DNA of 64,000 bases from Tsuneonella aeria (lineage in GTDB: Bacteria > Pseudomonadota > Alphaproteobacteria > Sphingomonadales > Sphingomonadaceae), in contig NZ_WTZA01000001.1 of NCBI RefSeq assembly GCF_009827495.1, positions 1,996,001 through 2,060,000 of the forward strand. Direction: 5' to 3'. Positions 52,363 to 61,157 of the stretch are shown here, piece by piece. Position 1 is the first letter of the stretch. Each line of letters opens with the position of its first letter. Under the pieces are notes generated by a model. The model was not told the DNA's origin. It was given only the letters and a program-made list of their open reading frames with translations, and did no database searches. The translations under genes and the position numbers were made by a program.

Positions 52363-52977
52363 ATGGGTATCGTCGAAATCCTCGGGATCGCCGGCAGCAT
52401 GAGCTTGCTGGCGGGCTGGCGCCTCTACCTGACGGTGTTTGCCACCGGGCTTGCCATGCGGCTGGGAGCCATTCCGCTGCCCGAACATCTTGCCGCGCTG
52501 GATGTGCTGGCGAACCCTTGGGTCATGGGCGTTGCCGCAATCGCCGCGCTGGCGGAATTCTTCGCCGACAAGGTCGTCTGGCTGGATAGTGCCTGGGACG
52601 CGGTACACACGTTTGTGCGGCCCGTGGGCGGGGCGCTTCTGGCGCTTGCTATCGTCGATCCCGGCGATCCCGCCACCCAGGCGATCGCGTTCCTGCTGGG
52701 GGGCGGGGCGGCGCTCGCATCCCACGCCGGCAAGGCCGGCACGCGGGCGGTGGTCAACACCAGCCCCGAACCGTTCAGCAACGTGGCGGTTTCCACTGCG
52801 GAGGACGTGGCGACGGCCGGCCTGCTGTGGGGCGTGTATGAATACCCCTACGCGGCCGCGGCGGTGGCGGTCATCCTCTTCGCCCTGACGGTCGCGGCCC
52901 TGCTCATGGCCCGGCGCGTGCTGCGCCGCCTGTTCGGACGCGGTCCCGGACGGCGGCAGGAGACGCCGCCCGGTTGA
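52363..52977 (+). CDS. DUF4126 membrane protein
   Basis: A 204-residue inner-membrane protein of the DUF4126 family. It starts MGIVEILGIAGSMSLLAGWRL, preceded by a strong CAGGAGAAAGC ribosome site. The sequence DKVVWLDSAWDAVHTFVRPVGGALLALA, shown here in part (DKVVWLDSAWDAVHTFVRP), is the family core; about five membrane helices follow. Function unknown. The last 130 bases lie under the out-of-frame extension of the convergent hemerythrin gene, an overlap that only exists because that gene is frameshifted. Confidence 0.85.
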   Translation: MGIVEILGIAGSMSLLAGWRLYLTVFATGLAMRLGAIPLPEHLAALDVLANPWVMGVAAIAALAEFFADKVVWLDSAWDAVHTFVRPVGGALLALAIVDPGDPATQAIAFLLGGGAALASHAGKAGTRAVVNTSPEPFSNVAVSTAEDVATAGLLWGVYEYPYAAAAVAVILFALTVAALLMARRVLRRLFGRGPGRRQETPPG

Positions 52978-53552
52978 CGCAATGGGTCAGGCGAGGGCGG
53001 CCGCGCGCGCCCCTGCCTTGGCGCCACCGACGTAACGTTCGTATTCCTCGCGGAACCGCTGGTCAGCTTCTGGCGCATCCCGGCGGGCACGGCTTCGGCA
53101 AGCTCGGGAAACCAGGTGCCTTCCTCCTGGTACATGTGGTGCGCGACGGCCCCTTGGACATGCTCAAGCTTGTCGGTCCATTCCTTGCTCATGGGATCGA
53201 GGTTTTCCAGCAGCGCCATCTCGACCTTGACCATCGCCTGCTCGTCATACCCCATGCCGGCGTGGGCCTTTTCGCCGTTGTCGGCAAGCGCCGGGTAAAG
53301 CACGGATTCTTCCGCGATCGCATGGCCGGTGAGCACCAGGCCGAGGTTCTTCAGCCCGGCCGTGCGCGAAGCGGCGTCACTGGCGCCGAGGGTGGAGGCA
53401 AATGCCGCCTCAATTTGGCGGTGATGGTCGAGCACGTCGGCCAGGAAATCGTCGCCCGTCGCCAGGCTTTCGGCCTTGCGCCGTGCTTCCGCGCGATCCT
53501 CGTCCGACTCGGGCGGCATGACCGCCGCAGCGATCTTGTCGAAAATTGACAT
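52848..53552 (-). CDS. Hemerythrin HHE-domain protein with a frameshifted C-terminus
   Basis: The first 160 or so residues are a hemerythrin-like domain that binds a di-iron centre: His and Glu ligands lie in LDHHRQIEAAF, GHAIAEESVLYPAL and AHHMYQEEGTWFPEL. After AVPAGMRQKLT the current frame runs into unrelated basic, low-complexity residues and stops at 52848, over the DUF4126 gene. A one-base shift at about 53061-53066 restores a natural ending (QRFREEYERYVGGAKAGA...) with a TGA at 52987. One C seems to be missing. The domain may sense or buffer oxygen, iron or nitric oxide. It follows the alcohol dehydrogenase by 45 bases and is likely its operon partner. Confidence 0.8.
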   Translation of the reverse strand: MSIFDKIAAAVMPPESDEDRAEARRKAESLATGDDFLADVLDHHRQIEAAFASTLGASDAASRTAGLKNLGLVLTGHAIAEESVLYPALADNGEKAHAGMGYDEQAMVKVEMALLENLDPMSKEWTDKLEHVQGAVAHHMYQEEGTWFPELAEAVPAGMRQKLTSGSARNTNVTSVAPRQGRARPPSPDPLRQPGGVSCRRPGPRPNRRRSTRRAMSRAATVRAKRMTATAAAA

Positions 53553-53597
53553 GCCCTTGCTCCTTCGCTCTCCGTTGTTACCGCCGGGTATCGACGG

Positions 53598-54776
53598 CTA
53601 CATTCCCGGCTTCAGGACGATCTTGGTGTAGGTATCCTGCTCGTCGTGGAACTTCTGGTAGCCTTCGGGGCCGGCTTCGAGCGGCATCCGGTGGCTGATG
53701 AGGAAGGTGGTATCGAGCTTGCCCTCCGCGATCGCGGTGTAGAGCGGCTGGGTGTAGCGGTGGACGTGGGTCTGCCCGGTCTTGATGGTCAGACCCTTTT
53801 CCATCAGCGCGCCCATCGGGAACTTGTCGACCACGCCGCCATAGACGCCGGGCACCGACACGGTGCCACCCTTGCGCGTGGCCATGATCGTCTGGCGAAT
53901 GACATGCGCCCGATCGGTGCCGAGGAATGTCGAAACCTTAATCTGGTCGATGATGTTGTCGGCGAAGGCGCCGTGCGCTTCCAGGCCCACGCAGTCGATC
54001 GAGGCATCCGGGCCGATGCCGCCGGTCATGTCCTGCAGCGCTTCGTACACCTTGGACTGTTCGAAATCGACCGTCTCGGCCCCGAAGCCGCGGGCGAGTT
54101 CCAGCCGGCGCGGGAAGTGGTCGATGGCGATCACCCGTTCCGCGCCCATCAGGAACGCCGACTGGATGGCGAACAGGCCGACCGGACCGCAGCCCCATAC
54201 CGCGACGGTATCGCCGGGCTTGATGTTGCAGTTTTCCGCCGCCATCCACCCGGTCGGCAGGATGTCGGTCAGGAACAGGACACGGTCGTCCTCGATGCTG
54301 TCATCGGGGATCACCAGCGGGCCGAAGTCGGAAAACGGCACGCGCACGTATTCCGCCTGCCCGCCCGAATAGCCGCCGGTGAGATGGCTGTAGCCGAACG
54401 CCGCCGTGGTCGGCTGGCCATAGGCCTCGCGCCCGGCGTCCTGCTTGTCGGCGGGGTTGCCGTTCTCGCACCCGGAATAATCGTGCTTGTGGCAATGATA
54501 GCAGTTGCCGCACGCGATATGGAACGGGACGATGACCCGTTGCCCTTTCTTGAGCGTGCTGGCCGATCCCACCTCGACCACCTCGCCCATGAATTCATGG
54601 CCGAGCACGTCGCCGGGCTTCATCGCCGGGATATAGCCATCGTAAAGGTGCAGGTCCGACCCGCAGATCGCGGTGGAGGTCACCCGCAGGATCGCGTCGC
54701 GCGGGTTCAGGATCTCGGGATCGTCGACGGTATCGCAGCGAACGTCGTGCTTGCCGTGCCAGGCGATGGCCTTCAT
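53598..54776 (-). CDS. Zinc-dependent alcohol/aldehyde dehydrogenase (formaldehyde-dehydrogenase-like)
   Basis: A 392-residue medium-chain dehydrogenase. Catalytic zinc ligands are in STAICGSDLHLYDG (Cys) and GHEFMGEVV (His, Glu); the structural zinc site is CGNCYHCHKHDYSGC with four cysteines. The Rossmann motif is VAVWGCGPVGLFAIQ. The length and the AFGYSHLTGGYSGGQAEYVR insertion resemble glutathione-independent formaldehyde dehydrogenases and the alcohol dehydrogenases linked to them. It overlaps the SRPBCC gene by 4 bases upstream and precedes the hemerythrin gene. The substrate is not fixed by sequence. Confidence 0.9.
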   Translation of the reverse strand: MKAIAWHGKHDVRCDTVDDPEILNPRDAILRVTSTAICGSDLHLYDGYIPAMKPGDVLGHEFMGEVVEVGSASTLKKGQRVIVPFHIACGNCYHCHKHDYSGCENGNPADKQDAGREAYGQPTTAAFGYSHLTGGYSGGQAEYVRVPFSDFGPLVIPDDSIEDDRVLFLTDILPTGWMAAENCNIKPGDTVAVWGCGPVGLFAIQSAFLMGAERVIAIDHFPRRLELARGFGAETVDFEQSKVYEALQDMTGGIGPDASIDCVGLEAHGAFADNIIDQIKVSTFLGTDRAHVIRQTIMATRKGGTVSVPGVYGGVVDKFPMGALMEKGLTIKTGQTHVHRYTQPLYTAIAEGKLDTTFLISHRMPLEAGPEGYQKFHDEQDTYTKIVLKPGM

Positions 54777-55360
54777 GCCGTTTGCTCCGCTTGCTCTGTG
54801 GTTTCGGTCTGGTCCTCGCCGCGCTCGTCGCGCTCGCGGCGGTTACGGGCCGACGTGGCGATCTCGCCGGTTTCCATCAGCTGCTTGAAACGGTGGAGAT
54901 CGCGGCGGGTCTGGATGCGGGGTTCGCGCTGGAACAGCTTGGCCACCAGCTTGCCGACCGTGCCCGCCGGCGGATCATAGGCGATCGTCGCGCGCACCAC
55001 GGTCCCCCGCTCGCCCGCGTCTTCGAACACGATGCGTCCCGAATTGGCGATATCGGCCCCTTCGGCCGACTGCCAGGTCAGCGATCGGCCGGGATCGTCG
55101 TCGGTAATCACCGATTCCCAGCTCACCTCGCGGCCCGCGGGCGCCTTCACCGTCCAGCGCGATCGGTCGGGCGCCAGGCGCTCGATCGCGGTGACGTTTT
55201 CCAGCACGCCGACCAGCCGCGTCTGGTCACGCCAGAAGGCGTAGAGTTCCTGCGCCGGCCGGCGGATCGTCACCGCCTCTTCCAGCAGGGCGCGATCGGA
55301 CTTGATGTTCTTCGACGCCGCTACGGGCGCATCGTCGGCGGGGTGGGGTGTGTCGGGCAC
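54773..55360 (-). CDS. SRPBCC (START-like) family protein
   Basis: A 195-residue protein of the polyketide cyclase/dehydrase fold. ITRRPAQELYAFWRDQTRL-like text (VTIRRPAQELYAFWRDQTRL), the WTVKAPAGREVSWESVIT strand block and GTVVRATIAYDPPAG follow the family pattern; the C-terminal 35 residues are a charged, disordered tail rich in Glu, Arg and Thr. It binds hydrophobic ligands in other families. It begins with a GTG and its stop overlaps the alcohol dehydrogenase ATG. The pair SRPBCC plus Zn-dehydrogenase recurs in sphingomonads. Confidence 0.82.
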   Translation of the reverse strand: MPDTPHPADDAPVAASKNIKSDRALLEEAVTIRRPAQELYAFWRDQTRLVGVLENVTAIERLAPDRSRWTVKAPAGREVSWESVITDDDPGRSLTWQSAEGADIANSGRIVFEDAGERGTVVRATIAYDPPAGTVGKLVAKLFQREPRIQTRRDLHRFKQLMETGEIATSARNRRERDERGEDQTETTEQAEQTA

Positions 55361-55431
55361 GCGGGCATCCGTCTTGTTGGGGGGCTACCCCCTCCCAAGC
55401 TGCGGCGCGCCGGTCCGTTCCGAAAATAACC

Positions 55432-55443
55432 TCGATTAATCGA
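55432..55443. promoter_or_regulatory. Perfect 12-base palindrome upstream of the SRPBCC operon
   Basis: TCGATTAATCGA lies between the phaZ stop codon (55450) and the SRPBCC start (55360). In very GC-rich surroundings this AT-rich palindrome could be an operator. About 14 bases downstream on the minus strand is a GGAAC box that is compatible with a general-stress (EcfG-like) -35 element, but the -10 match is poor (GCTT in place of CGTT). Confidence 0.3.
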
Positions 55444-55449
55444 TAACGT

Positions 55450-56694
55450 TTACGCAGCCGCCCTGAGCGTGCGCGCCGCGTGGCGGGCGATGAACTGTTC
55501 CACCACGGGGGCGATGCTGTCGCGCCAGCGCCGGCCGTTGAAGATCCCGTAATGGCCGGCCCCTTCCGCCAGCAGGTACTGCTTCTTCGCCTTCGCGAGC
55601 CCGGTGGCGAGGTCGAGCGCCGCCCTGGTCTGGCCGATGCCGGAGATATCGTCCCGCTCCCCCTCGACCGCCAGGATCGCGGTGTCGGTTATGGCGCCGA
55701 GATCGACCGGCGCGCCCCGATGAACGAACGTGCCACCGGGTAGCGAATGCTTCTGGAAGACCTCCTCCACCGTCTGGAGATAGAACTCCGCGCTCATGTC
55801 GCAGACGCTGCGGTATTCGTCGTAGAACGCCTTGGTCGCCTCGGCGCTCGCCTCGTCGCCCACGGTGAGGTGCTTGAACATCTCGTAGTGGCTGAGCATG
55901 TGGTTGCCGAGGTTCATGCTCATGAAGCCGGCAAGCTGCAGGAAGCCGGGATAGACCCGCCGTCCGCCCCCCGGATATTGCATCGGCACGGTGGCGATCA
56001 CGTTCTGGCGGAACCAGGCTATCGGCCGATCCATCGCCAGGTCGTTGACCGAAGTGGGCGAACAGCGCGTGTCGATCGGCCCGCCCATCATGGTCAGCGT
56101 CGCGGGGCGGGCCGGGTGGCGGGCGGCGTTCATCACCGCGGTCGCGGCCAGCGCGGGCACCGAAGGCTGGCACACCGCAATGACATGGGCGCCCGGGCCG
56201 ATGAATTCGAGGAATTCGATCAGGTAATCGATGTAATCGTCAAGGTCGAACCGGCCTTCGCTGAGCGGCACCATTTTGGCGTCCGCCCAGTCGGTGATGT
56301 ACACGTCGGCGTTTTCGACCATGCGCGCCACCGTCCCGCGCAGGAGCGTGGCGTAGTGCCCGCTCATCGGCGCGACGATCAGGACCCTGGGCGCATCGGC
56401 GGGGAGACCATCGCGGGTGAAGCGGCGCAGGTCGCCGAACGGCTTGTTGTAGGCGATCGCCTCGGTCACGCGGTGCGCCGTGCCGCCCACCGTCACGCGT
56501 TCGATGCCGAATGCCGGCTTGCCGCGGGGCTGCGTCGCGTGCGCGAACACCTCCAGCGCGCTGGCCGCGATCGGGCCCATGCCATTGTACGCGAGGGGAT
56601 TGCGCGGGTTGGCCAGCATTTCGGCCCCGATGGAGGCCCAGGCGCTGGCCCCGGTGAGCCACGCGCGTTGCAGTTCGTAGGCGTGGTAGAGCAA
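55450..56694 (-). CDS. phaZ: Intracellular polyhydroxyalkanoate depolymerase
   Basis: PhaZ mobilises stored polyhydroxybutyrate granules. The 414-residue protein starts with a TTG at 56694, supported by AGGGGA 7 bases upstream (MLYHAYELQRAWLTGASAWA). The nucleophile region has Cys175 in VIAVCQPSVPALA, the cysteine variant of the lipase box used by intracellular PHB depolymerases. The acid and histidine probably lie in VEGERDDISG and EGAGHYGIFNG. Length and the start-to-end text agree with the PhaZ1-like family. A perfect palindrome at 56771-56785 upstream may be its operator. phbB and a thiolase are elsewhere in the window. Confidence 0.93.
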   Translation of the reverse strand: MLYHAYELQRAWLTGASAWASIGAEMLANPRNPLAYNGMGPIAASALEVFAHATQPRGKPAFGIERVTVGGTAHRVTEAIAYNKPFGDLRRFTRDGLPADAPRVLIVAPMSGHYATLLRGTVARMVENADVYITDWADAKMVPLSEGRFDLDDYIDYLIEFLEFIGPGAHVIAVCQPSVPALAATAVMNAARHPARPATLTMMGGPIDTRCSPTSVNDLAMDRPIAWFRQNVIATVPMQYPGGGRRVYPGFLQLAGFMSMNLGNHMLSHYEMFKHLTVGDEASAEATKAFYDEYRSVCDMSAEFYLQTVEEVFQKHSLPGGTFVHRGAPVDLGAITDTAILAVEGERDDISGIGQTRAALDLATGLAKAKKQYLLAEGAGHYGIFNGRRWRDSIAPVVEQFIARHAARTLRAAA

Positions 56695-56770
56695 TCGGTT
56701 TCCCCTGGTGCGCCGGAATTTAAAGCGGCCGGTATGGCCAGACTTCGGCATCGTGCCGAGGTTCGGTGAG

Positions 56771-56785
56771 TTGTGCAACGCACAA
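56771..56785. promoter_or_regulatory. Perfect TTGTGC-N3-GCACAA palindrome between phaZ and ABC exporter
   Basis: TTGTGC and GCACAA are exact inverted copies around AAC. The site lies 77 bases from the phaZ start and 73 bases before the ABC exporter ATG, so one bound dimer could affect either gene. Its TGC/GCA core recalls the TGC-rich palindromes described for PhaR, the PHA-granule regulator. The PhaR link is inferred. Confidence 0.5.
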
Positions 56786-56857
56786 TCCGGGGACATGGGT
56801 CCGGCGCCGGCCGCATCCGGTAGATTTACGCGGTTCGTGGCCCTATGTGCGCGGGTG

Positions 56858-58720
56858 ATGGACGAGAGCCTCACCCCCCGTACCGAACCGGCCGCCGATG
56901 CGGCGCCAGCGCTCGAACCCCGGCGGCGCGGCCTCTTCCGGCGCAAGCAGCGCGATCCGGGCGCCGCGCGCAGCGTGCGCCCGTTGCTGATGATCTGGAA
57001 GCAGGCCGGGCATTATCCCGGGCGCGTGGTCCTGGCGCTGATCGCGCTCACCATCACGGCGCTCGCCACCCTGGCTATCCCGGCCTACTTCAAGCTCATC
57101 ATCGACGAAGGCTTTTCGGGCGGCGGCGACATGGACCGGATCGGCCATGCGTTCCGCCTGATGGCGGTGGTGGTGGTCGTGCTGGCGCTGGGCACGGCCA
57201 TGCGGTTCTACTTCGTGAGCTGGCTGGGCGAGCGCGTGGTCGCCGACATCCGCCGGCGGGTGCAGGACAATCTCCTGCGGCTGGCGCCCGGGTTCTACGA
57301 GGAGAACAGCCCCAAGGAAATCTCCAGCCGGATGACCAGCGACACCACGCTGATCGAACAGGTGGTGGGCACCACCGTGTCGGTGGCGCTGCGCAACGTG
57401 CTGATGGCGGTGCTGGGCACGGCTTACCTGTTCTGGCTGGTGCCCCAGTTGACGATGTGGATGATGCTGGTGATCCCGGCGGTGGTGATCCCGATCAGCG
57501 TGTTCGGCCGCCGTCTGCGCAAGGTGTCGCGGACCAGCCAGGACCGGGTCGCCGACATCGGCGCCATGGTGTCCGAAGTGCTGGGCGCGATGAAGATCGT
57601 CCAGGCGTTCAACCAGGAAGACCGCGAACGCCGCCGGTTCGACGAGGCGGTGGAGCAGACGTTCAACACCGCCCGCCGCCGGATTCTGATCCGCGCCGCG
57701 ATGACCGCGATGATCATCGCGGTCGTGTTCGGCGCGATCGTGCTTCTGATGTGGCGCGGCGCGGTGGGCGTGGCCAGCGGATCGATTTCCGGCGGCACGA
57801 TCGCTGCGGTCGTCATCACGGCGGGCATCGTGGCCGGCGCGTTCGGCGCGCTTACCGAAGTGTACGGCGATCTTCTGCGGGGCGCGGGCGCGGCCAGCCG
57901 GCTGGCGGAACTGCTGGAGGAAAAGCCGACCATCGCCACGCCCGCCCGGCCCGAGGCGCTGCCCGTGCCGCCGCGCGGATCGCTGAGCTTCCGCGGCGTC
58001 AGCTTCCGTTACCCGACCCGGCCTGAAAGTCCCGCGCTGCGCGATTTCACGCTCGAGGTGCAGCCGGGCGAAACGGTCGCCATCGTCGGCCCGTCGGGTG
58101 CGGGCAAGAGCACGATCTTCCAGCTCGCCGAGCGGTTCTACGACCCCCAGGCCGGCACGATCCGTCTCGACGGCGTGCCGCTGACCAGCGCGGACCCGGC
58201 CGAAGTGCGCAAGCGTATCGCGTTCGTGCCGCAGGAAGGCGTGCTTTTCAGCGCGAACGCGCGCGACAACCTGCGGTACGGTAACTGGGGCGCGACCGAT
58301 GCGGAAATCTGGCACGCGGCGGAGGCGGCCAACGCCAGCGCTTTCCTGCGCGCGCTGCCGCAGGGCCTCGACACCTTCTTGGGCGAGAACGGCACGCAGC
58401 TTTCCGGCGGGCAGCGCCAGCGCATTGCGATCGCCCGCGCGATCCTGCGCGATGCGCCGATCCTGCTGCTCGACGAAGCGACGAGCGCGCTCGATGCCGA
58501 AAGCGAGCGCCTGGTGCAGGATGCGCTCGAACGCCTTATGGCGGACCGCACCACGCTGGTCATCGCGCACCGTCTCGCCACCGTGCGCCAGGCCGACCGG
58601 ATCGTCGTGATGGATGATGGCCGGATCGTGGAGCAGGGCAGCCACGGCGTACTGGCGGAAAACGGGGGCCTCTACGCCCGGCTCGCAGCCTTGCAGTTCG
58701 GCGGCGCCGAAGCGGCGTGA
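56858..58720 (+). CDS. ABC exporter with fused membrane and ATPase domains (MsbA-like)
   Basis: A 620-residue half-transporter that would dimerise to export lipids or other hydrophobic compounds. Six helices lie between about residues 45 and 330 (FKLIIDEGFSGGGDMDRI follows the first). The ATPase domain has Walker A VGPSGAGKSTIFQL (near residue 411), Q-loop FVPQEGVLF, signature LSGGQRQRIAIARAIL (near 514), Walker B ILLLDEATSALDAES (near 535), and H-loop VIAHRLATV. The weak start region makes the ATG at 56858 the best guess; a GTG one codon earlier is possible. The substrate is unknown. Shares its promoter region with phaZ. Confidence 0.9.
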   Translation: MDESLTPRTEPAADAAPALEPRRRGLFRRKQRDPGAARSVRPLLMIWKQAGHYPGRVVLALIALTITALATLAIPAYFKLIIDEGFSGGGDMDRIGHAFRLMAVVVVVLALGTAMRFYFVSWLGERVVADIRRRVQDNLLRLAPGFYEENSPKEISSRMTSDTTLIEQVVGTTVSVALRNVLMAVLGTAYLFWLVPQLTMWMMLVIPAVVIPISVFGRRLRKVSRTSQDRVADIGAMVSEVLGAMKIVQAFNQEDRERRRFDEAVEQTFNTARRRILIRAAMTAMIIAVVFGAIVLLMWRGAVGVASGSISGGTIAAVVITAGIVAGAFGALTEVYGDLLRGAGAASRLAELLEEKPTIATPARPEALPVPPRGSLSFRGVSFRYPTRPESPALRDFTLEVQPGETVAIVGPSGAGKSTIFQLAERFYDPQAGTIRLDGVPLTSADPAEVRKRIAFVPQEGVLFSANARDNLRYGNWGATDAEIWHAAEAANASAFLRALPQGLDTFLGENGTQLSGGQRQRIAIARAILRDAPILLLDEATSALDAESERLVQDALERLMADRTTLVIAHRLATVRQADRIVVMDDGRIVEQGSHGVLAENGGLYARLAALQFGGAEAA

Positions 58721-58888
58721 TCCCCGTGATCGCGATCCGTCGTTCAGGCCGCCCTCAGGCAGGAAACTCTATCAACGGGGCATGAGCGCCGACCAACGGC
58801 ATTGACCGCGAGGCCGCAAGGCTGTGCAGTCAAAGGTAGTGTGCGGGTGCTGCACGGCATCTGCGGGGACAAACGGGAAGCACAATCC

Positions 58889-61084
58889 ATGATCATCCGG
58901 AATTTCATCGCCTTGGGCGCGAGCGCGTTTGCATTGGCAGCGGCGGCACCGGCGCTGGCCCAATCGGCGCCTGCCCAGGCGACCACCGCCAAGCCCACGC
59001 CCGCTACCGCGAATGCCAAGCCGGCGACGGCCAAGCCCGCCGCAGCGCCATTGCCGACGATGAGCTTCGGCAAGTGGGGCTTCGATCCGGCGGGCATCGA
59101 CCGCGCAATCGATCCGGGTGACGATTTCTTCGCCTTCGCCAACCAGCGCTGGCTCGATGCCAATCCGCTGCCGCCCGAATTCAGCCGTTTCGGCGCGTTC
59201 AACCTGCTGCGCGAGAAATCGACCAGCGATGTGAAGGCGCTGGTGGACGCGCTCGTCGCGAAGGACCCGGCCAGCCTCAGCGATGACGAGCGTCGCATCG
59301 TGGGGGCGTACAAGTCGTTCCTCGACACGGCCGCGATCGATGCCGCGGGCCTTGCCCCGGCAAAGCCCTATCTCGACGAAATCCGCGGAGCGGACACGCT
59401 GGGCGAACTGGCGACCCTGTGGGGCACCGTGGGCTACCCCTCTCCGGTCGGCGGCTATGTGACGGTCGATGCCAAGGAGCCGACGCGCTATTCCGTCGGC
59501 GTGGGATCGGGCGGCCTGGGCCTGCCTGACCGTGATTACTATCTCGACACGACCGAGAAAGGTAAGGGTATCCAGGCCAAGTACCGGGAATACCTCACCT
59601 TCCTGCTCGGCCAGGCCGGTTACGCCGATGCCGCGGCCATGGCGGCCAGGGTCTATGGTTTCGAAGACGCGATCGCGCGCAACGTGAGCTGGGACCGCGC
59701 GGTCCGCCGCAACCGCGACCTGACCTACAACGCGATGAGCCCGGCGGAGCTGGCCGCGCTCGATCCGTCGTTTCCGACTGCGGCGTTCCTGAAGGCATCG
59801 GGCTTTGACGAGACGGACCGCTTCATCGTGTCCGATCTTCCGCCCACCGCCGACCGCGTGGCAGAGCTTGGCCTCGATGCGGCGACGGTTGCCAAGATCG
59901 GCGGCGGCACCCCGGCGATGATGAAGCTGCTGCGCGAAACGCCGGTCGACGTGCTGCAGGCGTGGACGATCAAGAACTTCCTCAACTCCAACGCCGCCGT
60001 GCTGCCGAGCGCGATCGACGCGGCGCAGTTCGATTTCTACGGGCGCACGCTCAACGGCACGCCGGAACAGCGCCCGCGGTGGAAGCGCGCGATCGACGAG
60101 ACCGAAGGCCTGCTGGGCGAGCTGGTGGGCGCGTCGTATGTCGCGCGCTATTTCCCGCCTGCGAACAAGGCGGCGATGACCGAGCTGGTCGAAAACCTGC
60201 GCAAGGCGATGGCCGTGGGCATCCAGGAAAACGCCTGGATGAGCCCGGCGACAAAGCCCGCCGCGATGGCCAAGCTGGCCGCGTTCGACCCCAAGATCGG
60301 TTACCGCGATGAACTGGAAACCTACGCGGGGCTCGCGATCACGCCGGGCCAGCCGCTCGCTAACCGCATGGCGGCGGGCAAGTGGGCCTATGCCGACATG
60401 CTGTCCAAGCTGGGCGGCCCCATCGACCGCACCGAATGGGGCATGCTGCCCCAGACGGTGAATGCATACTACAACTCCACCAAGAACGAGATCGTGTTCC
60501 CGGCGGGCATCCTCCAGCAGCCGTTCTTCGGCCTGACGGCGGACCCGGCGGTGAACTACGGCGGGATCGGCGCGGTGATCGGCCACGAAATGGGCCACGG
60601 CTTCGACGACCAGGGTTCCAAGTCCGATGGCACCGGCATGCTGCGCAACTGGTGGACCGACGCGGACCGCGCCGCGTTCGACAAGCTCGGCAATGCGCTG
60701 GTGGCCCAGTACGATGCGCTGTGCCCGCTCGATGACGGCAAGACCTGCGTCAACGGCCGCCTGACGCTTGGCGAGAACATCGGCGATCTCGGCGGGCTCA
60801 GCATCGCGTACCGTGCCTACCGCATGTCGCTCAACGGCAAGGAAGCGCCGGTGATCGACGGCCTGACGGGCGACCAGCGCTTCTTCCTTGCCTGGGCGCA
60901 GATCTGGCGCGCCCAGCAGCGCGAGGATGCCGCACGCCAGCGGCTGCGCACCGATCCCCACAGCCCCGAGGAGTACCGGGTCAACGGCATCGTCCGCAAC
61001 TTCGACGAATGGTACAAGGCGTTCGGCGTGACGCCGGACGACGCGCTTTACATTCCGCCGGAACAGCGCATCCGCATCTGGTGA
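58889..61084 (+). CDS. M13-family zinc metalloendopeptidase (PepO/neprilysin-like), secreted
   Basis: A 731-residue exported peptidase. A signal peptide (MIIRNFIALGASAFALAAAA...ALA) and an Ala/Thr/Pro/Lys linker precede the mature enzyme. The catalytic motif is GHEMGHGFDDQG with His566, Glu567 and His570; the third zinc ligand and Asp lie in LGENIGDLGGLSIAY. The ending DALYIPPEQRIRIW matches the usual M13 C-terminus (CxxW-type ending in other members is replaced by IRIW here). The enzyme probably degrades peptides in the periplasm. It is followed by a strong terminator at 61106. Confidence 0.94.
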   Translation: MIIRNFIALGASAFALAAAAPALAQSAPAQATTAKPTPATANAKPATAKPAAAPLPTMSFGKWGFDPAGIDRAIDPGDDFFAFANQRWLDANPLPPEFSRFGAFNLLREKSTSDVKALVDALVAKDPASLSDDERRIVGAYKSFLDTAAIDAAGLAPAKPYLDEIRGADTLGELATLWGTVGYPSPVGGYVTVDAKEPTRYSVGVGSGGLGLPDRDYYLDTTEKGKGIQAKYREYLTFLLGQAGYADAAAMAARVYGFEDAIARNVSWDRAVRRNRDLTYNAMSPAELAALDPSFPTAAFLKASGFDETDRFIVSDLPPTADRVAELGLDAATVAKIGGGTPAMMKLLRETPVDVLQAWTIKNFLNSNAAVLPSAIDAAQFDFYGRTLNGTPEQRPRWKRAIDETEGLLGELVGASYVARYFPPANKAAMTELVENLRKAMAVGIQENAWMSPATKPAAMAKLAAFDPKIGYRDELETYAGLAITPGQPLANRMAAGKWAYADMLSKLGGPIDRTEWGMLPQTVNAYYNSTKNEIVFPAGILQQPFFGLTADPAVNYGGIGAVIGHEMGHGFDDQGSKSDGTGMLRNWWTDADRAAFDKLGNALVAQYDALCPLDDGKTCVNGRLTLGENIGDLGGLSIAYRAYRMSLNGKEAPVIDGLTGDQRFFLAWAQIWRAQQREDAARQRLRTDPHSPEEYRVNGIVRNFDEWYKAFGVTPDDALYIPPEQRIRIW

Positions 61085-61105
61085 TCCGCCGCAGGCGGCA
61101 TGACG

Positions 61106-61139
61106 GGCCGGGGCAGTCGCTTGACTTGCCCCGGCCTTT
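61106..61139 (+). terminator. Rho-independent terminator after the M13 peptidase gene
   Basis: GGCCGGGGCA and TGCCCCGGCC form a perfect 10-bp stem around an 11-base loop, followed by TTT. It ends 19 bases before the uppP start. Confidence 0.72.
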
Positions 61140-61157
61140 CGTCATGGAGCGCAGCCG

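Noticed and set aside
56843..58645. 600-codon minus-strand frame opposite the ABC exporter
   Set aside because: His/Arg/Asp-rich antisense text with no motifs; the exporter on the plus strand is complete.
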